From Natronococcus sp. AD-5 (lineage in GTDB: Archaea; Halobacteriota; Halobacteria; Halobacteriales; Natrialbaceae): DNA of 64,000 bases. Below the pieces are notes generated by a model, which ran no database searches, was not told the DNA's origin, and saw only the letters and a program-made list of their open reading frames with translations. The stretch is taken from contig NZ_CP132294.1 in NCBI RefSeq assembly GCF_030734285.1, positions 2,852,001 to 2,916,000 of the forward strand, read 5' to 3'. A program made the translations under genes and the position numbers. Positions 15,369 through 23,500 of this stretch are shown in pieces; the first letter of the stretch is position 1, and every line of letters begins with the position of its first letter.

Positions 15369-17576
15369 TCAGCGCTCCGCCTCGAGTCGGGTCTCGAAGT
15401 CGACCCACTCCGGGCGGGTATCAGGTCGATCGGGAAGGTAGGTTCCCTCGGTGCCGCAGTCGGCGACCAGCGGGCAGGCCGTCCGTTCCGGCGGCCAGAC
15501 GACCTCGATCCCGTCTCCGGTCGTCCGAACGGTCACCGCCTGTCGGTACGTGAACGTCCCGCCGTCGGACTGAATCAGCGTGATCTCCAGGACGAACTCG
15601 TCGGTCGGGGCGAGGGCAACCGTCGCGTCCCCTCCGGCCGTCAGCCGCGCGGTCCCGCCGCTCCCGTTCTCGGCGTCGGCACCGGGCTCGAGCGCCCACT
15701 CGACCGCGATTCGGTCCTCGGGATCGCCGATGCGGCTGGTGGCCGCCGCGCCGCTTTCGTTCTCGAGTCGAACCGTCGCCCGGTCGACTCGCCCGGGAAC
15801 GCCGACGGCGGTCTCGCCGTCGAACGACTCGCCCTCGCGCACGCTCAGGGGTTCGAGCGTCGGGATGACGGGATCGTCGGGAGCGGCCGTCCACTGGCCG
15901 CGGTACGCGTAGCGGTAGTGGGTCCGATCGGGGTAGGCGGCGAGCACCGCGAAGTCCCGACCGGGAGGGCCGTCGAGCGCGTAGACGACCTCCCCGTCGA
16001 AGCCGGGGTCGTTTCGGAGCGACTGGAAGGGGTGGTTCTGCCACTGACCGTACGGCGTCGGCAGGAACACGAGCGCGTTCTCGAGGTCCCGCTCTTCGAA
16101 CGGTTCGTAAGCCGACTCGAACCGATCGGTGTCCGCCGCGTTGCGCTCGATCGGCGTCGAGAGGAGCGCGGCGTTAGCCGCGCCGACCACGAGGAGGCTT
16201 GCGACGAGCACCGCGAGCGCGAGGCGTCGAGCCCTCGCCGGCGACCCGCAAGCGGCTAGCCGCTTGCGGGTCGCGTCGTCGCGAAGCCGCCGCCAACCGG
16301 TCACGAGCCCGAACGCGGCGAAGATCGACAGCGGCGCGAGTGCGTCGAAGTGATAGAACGGACCGAACAGGGAGAGCAGTCCGTTCGTCGGATCGTCCAT
16401 CGTCGCGAGGACGTTGAAGTTCCCCCAGAACGCGAGGTTGCCCAGCGGAACGGCGACCAGCAGGCCTGCCAAGAGGAGCCCCCCCGTCCGGCCCTCGGCC
16501 GTCGCTCCGTCGACTCTCGGATCGAGGGGGCGCCACCGCCGAAGGGCGAAGCCGAGTCCCGCGAGCGCGGCGACCGTCCCGATCGGTCCCGCGGTGAACC
16601 AGCGGGTCGCGAAGTACCACAGGACGTAGCCGTTGGCCTCGAGGGCGAGCGTCGGCGTGTACTCGATCGAGTGGCTGAGGATCTCTCGGCGTCCGAAGCC
16701 GAGCCCGTCGCGGGGCGCGAACGCCTCGTACGGGAAGACCAGGGGTGAGCCGGTGAGCCGGGCGTTGTACGCGAGCGCGAGGACGACGAACCCCAGCCCC
16801 ACGGCGGCGGTGAGCGCGTTTCGTCGAACCGGATCGGGAACCGGTCGGACGCCACGCGCCCGCCGCCGTCGGACCGATCGGAGGGCCGTCCAGAGGGCGT
16901 GGCAGACGAACGGCGCCGCGAACAGGACGGCGGTGTACGGGCGGGCGAAAAAGGCCAGGCCGATCGCCGCACCCGCCAGCGCCGCATCCCGGAGGCGCCC
17001 GTTTCGGACGCCGCGCAGGTACAGGATCGCGAAACAGAGGTTCAATAGCGTCGTCGGCGCGTACGGCAGGAACACCGACGAAGTGAGCAGCGCGAGCGGC
17101 GAGGCCGCGAAGACGGCCGCGGCGACGACGCCGATCCGCCGGTCGAAGACCATGGCTCCGAGTACGTACACCAGGGCGGCGTTCCCCGCCGCGACGGCCG
17201 CCAGGGCGACGCGCGGCTCGCCGACCAGCGCCATCGACGCGGCGAACACCGCCGCCGGAACCGGCGAGTACTTCGGGTAGAGCCGCCCCCCGTCCTCGAC
17301 GAAGAACCACGGCCGAAACGCGCCGGCGAGATCGCCCGCGTGGAGCTCGAGTTGCCCCTCGAGCAGCGTGGCCGCCTGCGTGAGATAGACGGCTTCGTCG
17401 TTGTTACTCGAGTGGTACGGAAACAGCTGCGTTGCGATCGCAAACACGGCGACGCCCGCGAGCGCGGCGACGCAGAGCGCGTACAGGTGCTCTCGCTCGG
17501 CGCCGTCGCGGACGCGGACACGCAGACGTCGGAACGGGGGCGACGGGGAGCGTCGGCGAAGCGGATCGAGGATCAC
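15369..17576 (-). CDS. PMT/ArnT-like integral membrane glycosyltransferase
   Basis: The 735-residue protein has about ten membrane helices in residues 30-480 and an exposed C-terminal domain of about 250 residues. The pattern after helix 1, YHSSNNDEAVYLTQAATLLEG, is the luminal loop with the acidic residue used by GT39/GT83 enzymes. It is followed by YPKYSPVPAAVFA and PYTAVLFAAPFV. Such enzymes transfer sugars from dolichyl phosphate to proteins or lipids outside the membrane. It starts 15 bases after the binding-protein stop, so the two share an iron-box-controlled transcript. A perfect 34-base palindrome interrupts the region coding for a cytoplasmic loop near residues 435-446. Confidence 0.75.
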   Translation of the reverse strand: MILDPLRRRSPSPPFRRLRVRVRDGAEREHLYALCVAALAGVAVFAIATQLFPYHSSNNDEAVYLTQAATLLEGQLELHAGDLAGAFRPWFFVEDGGRLYPKYSPVPAAVFAASMALVGEPRVALAAVAAGNAALVYVLGAMVFDRRIGVVAAAVFAASPLALLTSSVFLPYAPTTLLNLCFAILYLRGVRNGRLRDAALAGAAIGLAFFARPYTAVLFAAPFVCHALWTALRSVRRRRARGVRPVPDPVRRNALTAAVGLGFVVLALAYNARLTGSPLVFPYEAFAPRDGLGFGRREILSHSIEYTPTLALEANGYVLWYFATRWFTAGPIGTVAALAGLGFALRRWRPLDPRVDGATAEGRTGGLLLAGLLVAVPLGNLAFWGNFNVLATMDDPTNGLLSLFGPFYHFDALAPLSIFAAFGLVTGWRRLRDDATRKRLAACGSPARARRLALAVLVASLLVVGAANAALLSTPIERNAADTDRFESAYEPFEERDLENALVFLPTPYGQWQNHPFQSLRNDPGFDGEVVYALDGPPGRDFAVLAAYPDRTHYRYAYRGQWTAAPDDPVIPTLEPLSVREGESFDGETAVGVPGRVDRATVRLENESGAAATSRIGDPEDRIAVEWALEPGADAENGSGGTARLTAGGDATVALAPTDEFVLEITLIQSDGGTFTYRQAVTVRTTGDGIEVVWPPERTACPLVADCGTEGTYLPDRPDTRPEWVDFETRLEAER
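16241..16274. repeat. Perfect 34-base palindrome inside the membrane glycosyltransferase gene
   Basis: Fifteen-base arms (16241-16255 and 16260-16274) flank the centre CTAG, and every position pairs. It encodes part of the loop TRKRLAACGS and is in frame. The core arm word GCAAGCG...CGCTTGC recurs in a hairpin at 33343-33361. It may be an inserted palindromic repeat. Confidence 0.8.
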
Positions 17577-17591
17577 GGCGGCGGACGCCGA

Positions 17592-18719
17592 TCAGGTATC
17601 GATGCCGACCTCGCGCATGAGGTCGATCGTCGGCTCGAGGTCGGACAGCTCGGCCAGGTCGAGGCTCGGAACGTCGAGTTCGTCGATCGTCGGCAGATCG
17701 CCGACCGGCTCGACGCCGGAGATCAGCGGGTACTCGAACGTCGTGGTGGCGAAGTACTCCTGGGCCTGCGCCGAGAGCAGGTGCCGGACGAAGTTCTCCG
17801 CGAGCTCCGGATCGTCCGCGGCGTCCGTGACGGCCGCACCGGCGACGTCGAACGCCGCGCCCGCATCGCCCTCGGTGAACGAGGTGGCGATCGGCGCGTC
17901 GGACGAGCCGTCGCGGACGCGCTCGACGTAGTAGTGGTTCGTGAATCCGGCGTCGACCTCGCCGTCCGCGATCGCCTGACAGACCGCGAACTCGTCCGGG
18001 TAGTCGGTGATCCCCGAGGCGACGACGCCCTCGAGCCACTCGCGGGTGGCGTCGTCGCCCTCGAGCAGCCGCATCGCGGTGACGAACGCCTGACAGGAGC
18101 CGTACGAGGGGGCCCAGCCGAGGTCGCCGTCGAAGCCGGTCGCGTAGGCGTCGATGTCGTCGGGCATGTCGTCGTCCGAGAGCGCGTTCGTGTTGTACGG
18201 AACCGTCCGAGCGCGCCCGGACGTTCCGATCCAGTGGTCGGTCCGGAACTCCTCGCGAACCATCTCCAGGACGCCGTCGGAGAGTTCCCGAGTGCGACCC
18301 TCGTCCGCGAGCGCGCCGAGCGCGCCGGCGTCGACGGTGTAAAACACGTCGGCCGACGTTCCCGATCCTTCCTCCTCGATCTGGTTGACGAGGTCCGCGG
18401 AGTCGCCGTAGCGGGGATCGATCGAGAAGTCGTCGTAGTACGCCTCGAGATCGTCGATGAGCGTTCCGACGAGGAACTCGCCGCGGCCCGAGTAGACGGT
18501 GAGCTCACCCTCGAGGTCCGGCATCTCTTCGACCGGCGTTCCGCCGGGTTCGGGCCGTCCTTCGCGGCCGGAACCGATCTGACCGAAGACGGAACCCCCG
18601 TCCCCCTCGTCCTCACCGCCGCCGATCAGCCCGGTACAGCCCGCCAGCGCCGCCGCACCGAGCGCGGCCGAACCGACGAGAAATCCCCGGCGATCCGCCG
18701 AGCCGGTCTGTCGAGTCAT
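17592..18719 (-). CDS. Fe(III)-type ABC substrate-binding lipoprotein
   Basis: The 375-residue protein has a Tat lipoprotein signal (DRRGFLVGSAALGAAALAGC, lipobox Cys near residue 28) and an acidic linker. The fold is that of the FutA/FbpA class of periplasmic-binding-protein type II (ELTVYSGRGEFLVGTLIDDLEAYY, DVFYTVDAGALGALADEGR, FTNHYYVERV). FbpA-type proteins use paired tyrosines to hold Fe(III); NHYYVERV carries such a Tyr pair. The iron box at 18725-18738 is between the TATA-like CTATAAG and this start. The permease at 10551-12152 is the probable partner, although it is separated by five genes. Confidence 0.87.
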   Translation of the reverse strand: MTRQTGSADRRGFLVGSAALGAAALAGCTGLIGGGEDEGDGGSVFGQIGSGREGRPEPGGTPVEEMPDLEGELTVYSGRGEFLVGTLIDDLEAYYDDFSIDPRYGDSADLVNQIEEEGSGTSADVFYTVDAGALGALADEGRTRELSDGVLEMVREEFRTDHWIGTSGRARTVPYNTNALSDDDMPDDIDAYATGFDGDLGWAPSYGSCQAFVTAMRLLEGDDATREWLEGVVASGITDYPDEFAVCQAIADGEVDAGFTNHYYVERVRDGSSDAPIATSFTEGDAGAAFDVAGAAVTDAADDPELAENFVRHLLSAQAQEYFATTTFEYPLISGVEPVGDLPTIDELDVPSLDLAELSDLEPTIDLMREVGIDT

Positions 18720-18724
18720 GTTTT

Positions 18725-18738
18725 TTAGGCTTACCTAA
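18725..18738. promoter_or_regulatory. DtxR/IdeR-like iron box 3
   Basis: TTAGGC-TT-ACCTAA, with outer T/A extension. On the minus strand it lies between TATA-like CTATAAGTT (about 18742-18750) and the ATG at 18719, covering the start of transcription of the binding-protein operon. It also abuts the 3' end of the gene at 18740. Confidence 0.78.
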
Positions 18739-18739
18739 A

Positions 18740-19960
18740 TTAACTTATAGCCGTCGATTCGGCACGGGGAGCGGTCCGCTCGAGCGCGTCGAGGCAGGCG
18801 AGCCAATCGAGCATGTGCTCGCCGACGTGGTTGAAGAAGCCGCCGTTGGTGTAGTCCGACCAGTCGCTGTCGGCGAGTTTCCGCGCCACCGCCTCGAAAA
18901 CCTCGGCGTAGGCGTCCGCGTCTCCGCCGACGACCTCGGGCGGCTCTGCCGTCCGAGCGGCCCGCGGAGCCTCCGGTTCCACGCCGTCGATCACGCGCCA
19001 GAGGTGCTCGTTGAGTTCGAGACCGGACACCTCGTTGTTGAGATCGTCGAACGTGCTTCGCGGGGCCTTGTTGTGTTCGCACAGCGGCGCGCCGTTGTAG
19101 ATCCGCTTGCCGAGCACGTCGCAAGCGCGCTTCAGGAAGACGCCGCTCCAGATGTCGTCGAACCGGCCGACGTCCCACTCGTTGTCGTCCATCGGGAGCT
19201 GGTAGAACGCGGGAATCACCTCGCGGCGGAAGGCGAGGTTCATCGAGCAGACGGTGAGGTAGTTGCCCCGCGCGGCGACGAAGTCGTCGGCGAAGTCCTC
19301 GCGGCTCGTGCGGGTCTGGGCCTGTCCCTCGAGGTCACCGTCCATGAGGATTCGGACGGCGTCCAGGTCGGGGACGTTGGTCCAGAGACCCTGGGAAGCG
19401 ACGACCTCGCCGGCTTCGATCTCGGCCGTGCCGGTCTCGACGGTTTCGTCCATCGCGGAGTAGGGGTACCCCCGCGGGTACAGCCCGTGCTCGTCGGCGT
19501 TCTGGTAGAGAACGTTCACCCACCGCTCGTCGGAGGCGACCTCCTCGATCTCGCCCTCGAACGCGAGGTTCGCCACGTGCGTGCCGAAGAAGTCCTCGCC
19601 TTCGTGCGGAAGCGTGTCGTCGTCGATGAAGAAGCCGTACTCGAACTCCTCGTGGGCCCACATGTAGAGCAGTCCGAAGCTCGTCTCGGCGTGGCTCGCC
19701 GCCGGCACGACGTGACCGTACTCCGCGACGCCGCGGTCGGCGTACCACCGCTCGCGGCGAGTCCCGTCGAAAACGTCGCCGGAGACGCCCTCCTCCTCGA
19801 GCATCGCCGCCATCGCGTCGGTCTCGCAGAAATCCTCGGTGACGAGCACGACGTGGAGTCGCGAGAGGTCGAAGCCGTGTTCGCGCGCGTTCGCGAAGTA
19901 CGACCGCAGGCACTCGTACTCCCGTATCGTCGGGACGACGACGCAGATGTCCTGGCTCAT
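18740..19960 (-). CDS. GT75/reversibly glycosylated polypeptide-like glycosyltransferase
   Basis: The 406-residue cytoplasmic protein matches the RGP/UDP-arabinopyranose mutase family in its core order: CVVVPTIREYECLRSY at the N-terminus, FFIDDDTLP near 130 (the DxD-type metal site), RGYPYSAMDETV near 163-175, SQGLWTNVPDLDAVRILMDGD near 190-210, and SMNLAFRREVIPAFYQLPM then RFDDIWSGVFLKRACDVLG near 240-280. Plant members interconvert UDP-arabinose ring forms, and others are self-glycosylating. Archaeal members are little studied. The C-terminal 100 residues are an extra domain. Its upstream iron box is embedded in the end of the flippase gene, which suggests both shared and separate control. 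Confidence 0.78.
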   Translation of the reverse strand: MSQDICVVVPTIREYECLRSYFANAREHGFDLSRLHVVLVTEDFCETDAMAAMLEEEGVSGDVFDGTRRERWYADRGVAEYGHVVPAASHAETSFGLLYMWAHEEFEYGFFIDDDTLPHEGEDFFGTHVANLAFEGEIEEVASDERWVNVLYQNADEHGLYPRGYPYSAMDETVETGTAEIEAGEVVASQGLWTNVPDLDAVRILMDGDLEGQAQTRTSREDFADDFVAARGNYLTVCSMNLAFRREVIPAFYQLPMDDNEWDVGRFDDIWSGVFLKRACDVLGKRIYNGAPLCEHNKAPRSTFDDLNNEVSGLELNEHLWRVIDGVEPEAPRAARTAEPPEVVGGDADAYAEVFEAVARKLADSDWSDYTNGGFFNHVGEHMLDWLACLDALERTAPRAESTAIS

Positions 19961-19966
19961 TGGTCG

Positions 19967-21151
19967 CTATTTTTTAGGTCCGCCTAAAAAATTGGCGGTA
20001 TCGGTTTCGGTCGCCGATCGCGATCCCTCCGTCGCGGTCGACGGGGAGACGCCGAGCGATGCGACCGCCCCGGCGCCGCCGATCAGCGTCACCCCGTTTT
20101 TCAGCGCGTGGTCGACGATGGCGGCCGCAAACGCCGTACTCGCGCCGACGGGAGAGAGGCCGACGATCAGCGCCGCGAACGCGGCCTCGTAGAGCCCGAC
20201 GCCGCCCTGCGAGAGCGGAAGGACCTTCGCGAGGTTCCCGACGCTCACGGCGAGGGTCCCGATCGCCAGCAGCGTCCCGGCCGGTAGCCCGCTGTCGATC
20301 GCCGCGAGAACGAGCACCGCGGTGAGCACGTCGAGCGTCCACACCGCCAGGCTCGCGCCGCCGATCGCGACGAGCGCTCGCGGTCGACGCGCGACGACTC
20401 GAACGTCCGCCGCAAACTGGAGGGGGGGCTCGAGCGCGCGCTCGAGTCGCGGCGAGCCGTCGGCGCGCGTCCGGAGCCGCGCACCGAGACCGTAGTTCGA
20501 TCGGGCCGACGTCACGACGACGATCGCGACGCCGAGCGTCGCCGCGCTTACGGTGGCCGCAGCGGCGAGTGCGGTTCGCGCTCCCGCGGTCTCCGCACCG
20601 ACCTCGAGCGGATCGGTATCGCCCCCGAGCGCAACCCACGCCATCGCGGCGCCCGCGAGCGCGGCGAGCGCCGCCAGGTCGAAAACGCGCTCGACGGTCA
20701 ACGAGGCGAATCCCGACGCGTAGGGGACGTCTTCGTAGACGTTGACGACGTACGCACGCGCCGCATCACCCGCTCGAGCGGGGATCGCGAGGTTCGCCGT
20801 CTGGCTGACGAACACGGCCATCGTGAGCAGCGCCGTTCCGCCAGGGTGGCCGATCGACCGGAGGATCGATCCGTACCGGCGACCCCGAACCGGCCACGAG
20901 ACGGCGTAGACGGCGACCGCGGCGGCGAGTACGAGGGGATCGGCGGTTGCGACGTCGTCGGCGACCGCGCCGACGTCGATCTCTCGCGCCGCGACGACCA
21001 GACCGAGAACCGCGAGCGCCGTCCCCGCGAGCGTTAGTCGACGTCGCGTCGAACGCGCGGTGAATCCGCCGCTCGTCGCTCCGCCCTCGGCGCAGGACGA
21101 CGGCGGCTGGTCGCCGTCCCCTCGCGGGGTCGATCGCTCGCGGCCGTTCAT
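19967..21151 (-). CDS. UPF0104/lysylphosphatidylglycerol-synthase-TM-type membrane protein
   Basis: The 394-residue protein has eight or more membrane helices with family landmarks: SWPVRGRRYGSILRSIG, FVSQTANLAIPARAGDAARAYVV, SLTVERVFDLAALAALA and VSVGNLAKVLPLSQGGVGLYEAAFA. Haloarchaeal relatives (AglD/AglR-type C-terminal regions) are linked to translocation or handling of dolichol-linked sugars. ATG 21151 is chosen because a TATA-like CTTAAATATT lies about 25 bases upstream. The last codons (FLGGPKK then stop) are themselves written by the palindromic iron box of the next gene. The stop is seven bases from the next start, so it is probably also co-transcribed with that gene. Confidence 0.8.
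   Translation of the reverse strand: MNGRERSTPRGDGDQPPSSCAEGGATSGGFTARSTRRRLTLAGTALAVLGLVVAAREIDVGAVADDVATADPLVLAAAVAVYAVSWPVRGRRYGSILRSIGHPGGTALLTMAVFVSQTANLAIPARAGDAARAYVVNVYEDVPYASGFASLTVERVFDLAALAALAGAAMAWVALGGDTDPLEVGAETAGARTALAAAATVSAATLGVAIVVVTSARSNYGLGARLRTRADGSPRLERALEPPLQFAADVRVVARRPRALVAIGGASLAVWTLDVLTAVLVLAAIDSGLPAGTLLAIGTLAVSVGNLAKVLPLSQGGVGLYEAAFAALIVGLSPVGASTAFAAAIVDHALKNGVTLIGGAGAVASLGVSPSTATEGSRSATETDTANFLGGPKK
19974..19987. promoter_or_regulatory. DtxR/IdeR-like iron box 4, inside a coding 3' end
   Basis: TTAGGT-CC-GCCTAA, the most extended copy: nine-base arms at 19970-19978 and 19983-19991. It lies about 14-27 bases upstream of the GT75-like start (19960) and within the final codons of the flippase gene. 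Confidence 0.72.
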
Positions 21152-21176
21152 ACGGGAAGCCTTCCATCCCAAATAT

Positions 21177-21190
21177 TTAAGCCCACCTAA
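21177..21190. promoter_or_regulatory. DtxR/IdeR-like iron box 5 (one mismatch)
   Basis: TTAAGC-CC-ACCTAA. The right arm is perfect and the left arm has A for G at position 4. It overlaps the TATA-like AAATATTTAAG on which the flippase gene depends, as seen on the minus strand. Confidence 0.6.
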
Positions 21191-21405
21191 AACTCGCCGA
21201 AACCGTTGCCTCGGTCGCTCTCGGTGGAATTACCGCCGAGATAGAAGGTGGGATCGTCCCTCAGGCCGGCTCGGCGACGACGGTCCCGCTCCGATCGACC
21301 GACATCGTCGTCCGCGTTCCCAGGTTGAACGCGTTCGTCCGCGAGACGGGGTCCGATGAATCCGGCTCCACCGGTCACGAGAACGCGCCGGTTTGAAAGG
21401 GACAC
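21187..21405 (-). pseudogene. Truncated NAD-dependent nucleotide-sugar epimerase/dehydratase
   Basis: From GTG 21405 the frame reads SNRRVLVTGGAGFIG, the Rossmann fingerprint of UDP-glucose epimerase-type SDR enzymes. It then loses family similarity within about 20 residues and stops at 72 codons, where the whole family has over 300. A later fragment (DDPTFYLGG) has no catalytic YxxxK. It is read as a 5' remnant of a nucleotide-sugar gene at the edge of the glycosylation cluster. Confidence 0.65.
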
Positions 21406-21651
21406 GTTCGATGACTGGTGGTCGACGGATTACTGTTGATCGTTCGCCCGGCTGCGTCGGACGATGACGATCGCAGTCCGTTACGCGTTTCGAGACGCGC
21501 TCGGTAATATAAAACGCCGTTCTCGCGATCGACGCCCCCCGCTCGTCGATCGAGTCTGGTTGTGACAACGGTCAACAATCATATCTCCCTAACGCGATTT
21601 TACTGATCCGGACCGGACGCGGAATGGCGGAGCATTACGCGGATAGGGAAA

Positions 21652-21662
21652 TGCTTATATAG
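21652..21662 (+). promoter_or_regulatory. Thermosome promoter (TATA box)
   Basis: GCTTATATAGA is centred about 31 bases before ATG 21689, preceded by a purine-rich GGGAAAT that fits a BRE. Strong TATA elements are usual for archaeal chaperonin genes, which are heat-inducible. The 280 bases further upstream hold no other feature besides the epimerase remnant. Confidence 0.75.
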
Positions 21663-21688
21663 AATCACAATCAATCATTCGCTCGACT

Positions 21689-23353
21689 ATGAGTCAGCGA
21701 ATGCAGCAGGGACAGCCGATGATCGTGATGAGCGAAGACTCCCAGCGCGTCAAGGACCAGGACGCGCAGGATTACAACATCCGCGCCGCTCGAGCGGTCG
21801 CGGAGGCCGTTCGCTCCACGCTCGGCCCCAAGGGGATGGACAAGATGCTCGTCGACTCGATGGGATCGGTAACAATCACCAACGACGGCGTCACCATCCT
21901 CCAGGAGATGGACATCGACAACCCGACGGCCGAGATGATCATCGAAGTCGCCGAGACTCAGGAGGACGAAGCCGGCGACGGCACGACGACCGCCGTCGCG
22001 ATCGCCGGCGAACTCCTCAAGAACGCCGAGGACCTCCTCGAACAGGACATTCACCCGACGGCGATCATCAAGGGCTTCCACCTCGCCAGCGAGCAGGCCC
22101 GCGAGGAGATCGACGACATCGCCGTCGACGTCGACACCGAGGACGAGGACCTCCTGCGCTCGGTCGCCGAAACCTCGATGACCGGCAAGGGCACCGAAGT
22201 TAACAAGGAGTACCTCGCCGAGCTCATCGTCGAGGCCATCCGCCAGGTCACCGTCGAGAACGAAGCGGGCGAGAACGTCGTCGACCTCGAGTTCCTCAAC
22301 ATCGAGACCCAGACCGGCCGCAGCGCCGGCGAGTCTGACCTCCTCGAGGGCGGCATCGTGGACAAGGATCCGGTCCACGACAACATGCCCGTCGAGGCGA
22401 CCGACGCCGACATCCTGCTGCTGAACACGCCGATCGAGGTCGAGGAGACCGACGTCGACACCGAAGTCTCCGTGACGGACCCCGATCAGCTCCAGAAGTT
22501 CCTCGACCGCGAGGAGAAACAGCTCAAGGAGAAGGTCGACGCGATCGCCGACCTCGGCGCCGACGTCGTCTTCTGCCAGAAGGGCATCGACGACCTCGCA
22601 CAGCACTACCTCGCCAAGGAGGGCATCCTCGCCGTCCGCCGCGCGAAGAAGTCCGACCTCGAGTTCCTCAAGGAAGTCGTCGGCGCGAACATCGTCTCCG
22701 ACCTCGAGAACGCGACGGCCGAGGACCTCGGCTACGGTGACGTCACCCGCGACGAGGAGGACGAGCTGTTCTACGTCGAGGGCGACGACGCCCACGGCGT
22801 CACGCTCCTGCTGCGCGGCTCGACCGACCACGTCGTCGACGAACTCGAGCGCGGCGTCAACGACGCGCTCGACGTCGTCGCCCAGACCGTCTCCGACGGC
22901 CGCGTGCTGGCCGGCGGCGGTGCGATCGAGGTCGAACTCGCCTCGCGCCTGCGCGACTACGCCGACTCCGTCTCCGGACGCGAGCAGCTGGCCGTCGAGG
23001 CCTTCGCGGACTCGCTCGAGCTCGTCCCGCGCGTGCTCGCCGAGAACGCCGGTCTCGACTCCATCGACACGCTCGTCGACCTCCGCGCGGCTCACGACGA
23101 GGGCGACGCCAAGGCCGGCCTGAACGTCTTCTCGGGCGACGTCGAGGACACGTTCGACGCCGGCGTCGTCGAACCGGCTCACGCCAAGGAACAGGCCGTG
23201 ACCAGCGCGTCGGAAGCCGCGAACCTCGTGCTCAAGATCGACGACATCATCTCCGCCGGCGACCTGTCGACCGACAAGGGCGGCGACGAGGAAGGCGGCG
23301 CCCCCGGCGGCATGGGCGGCGGTATGGGTGGCGGCATGGGCGGCATGATGTAA
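21689..23353 (+). CDS. ths: Thermosome subunit (group II chaperonin)
   Basis: The 554-residue protein is a CCT/TF55-type chaperonin subunit, folding proteins in a double-ring ATP-driven complex in the cytoplasm. Motifs are [18 protein letters not shown] and TNDGVTIL at the N-terminus, [16 protein letters not shown] with the catalytic acidic residues near 90, [22 protein letters not shown] in the apical domain near 290, and [20 protein letters not shown] near 405. It ends in a Gly-Met-rich tail with GGMGGGMGG repeats, typical of haloarchaeal CCT proteins. Haloarchaea carry two or three paralogues, so I do not assign alpha or beta. Confidence 0.96.
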   Translation: MSQRMQQGQPMIVMSEDSQRVKDQDAQDYNIRAARAVAEAVRSTLGPKGMDKMLVDSMGSVTITNDGVTILQEMDIDNPTAEMIIEVAETQEDEAGDGTTTAVAIAGELLKNAEDLLEQDIHPTAIIKGFHLASEQAREEIDDIAVDVDTEDEDLLRSVAETSMTGKGTEVNKEYLAELIVEAIRQVTVENEAGENVVDLEFLNIETQTGRSAGESDLLEGGIVDKDPVHDNMPVEATDADILLLNTPIEVEETDVDTEVSVTDPDQLQKFLDREEKQLKEKVDAIADLGADVVFCQKGIDDLAQHYLAKEGILAVRRAKKSDLEFLKEVVGANIVSDLENATAEDLGYGDVTRDEEDELFYVEGDDAHGVTLLLRGSTDHVVDELERGVNDALDVVAQTVSDGRVLAGGGAIEVELASRLRDYADSVSGREQLAVEAFADSLELVPRVLAENAGLDSIDTLVDLRAAHDEGDAKAGLNVFSGDVEDTFDAGVVEPAHAKEQAVTSASEAANLVLKIDDIISAGDLSTDKGGDEEGGAPGGMGGGMGGGMGGMM

Positions 23354-23500
23354 GATCGGCCGACGACCCACTGTCATCCAGATCGATACTCACGTCTCGC
23401 CTGCCGACCGACCGCAATTCTCGCATTTTTCGCGCCGATATCGCCTCGAGCTCGTAGCCGCGGCCAAAGGCTTTGCTTGCAGACGTCGCAGTCGTCCGCT

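Noticed and set aside
21671-23377. Long minus-strand open frame opposite the thermosome
   Set aside because: The plus strand has a full chaperonin with every motif and a strong promoter. The antisense frame has no recognisable fold.
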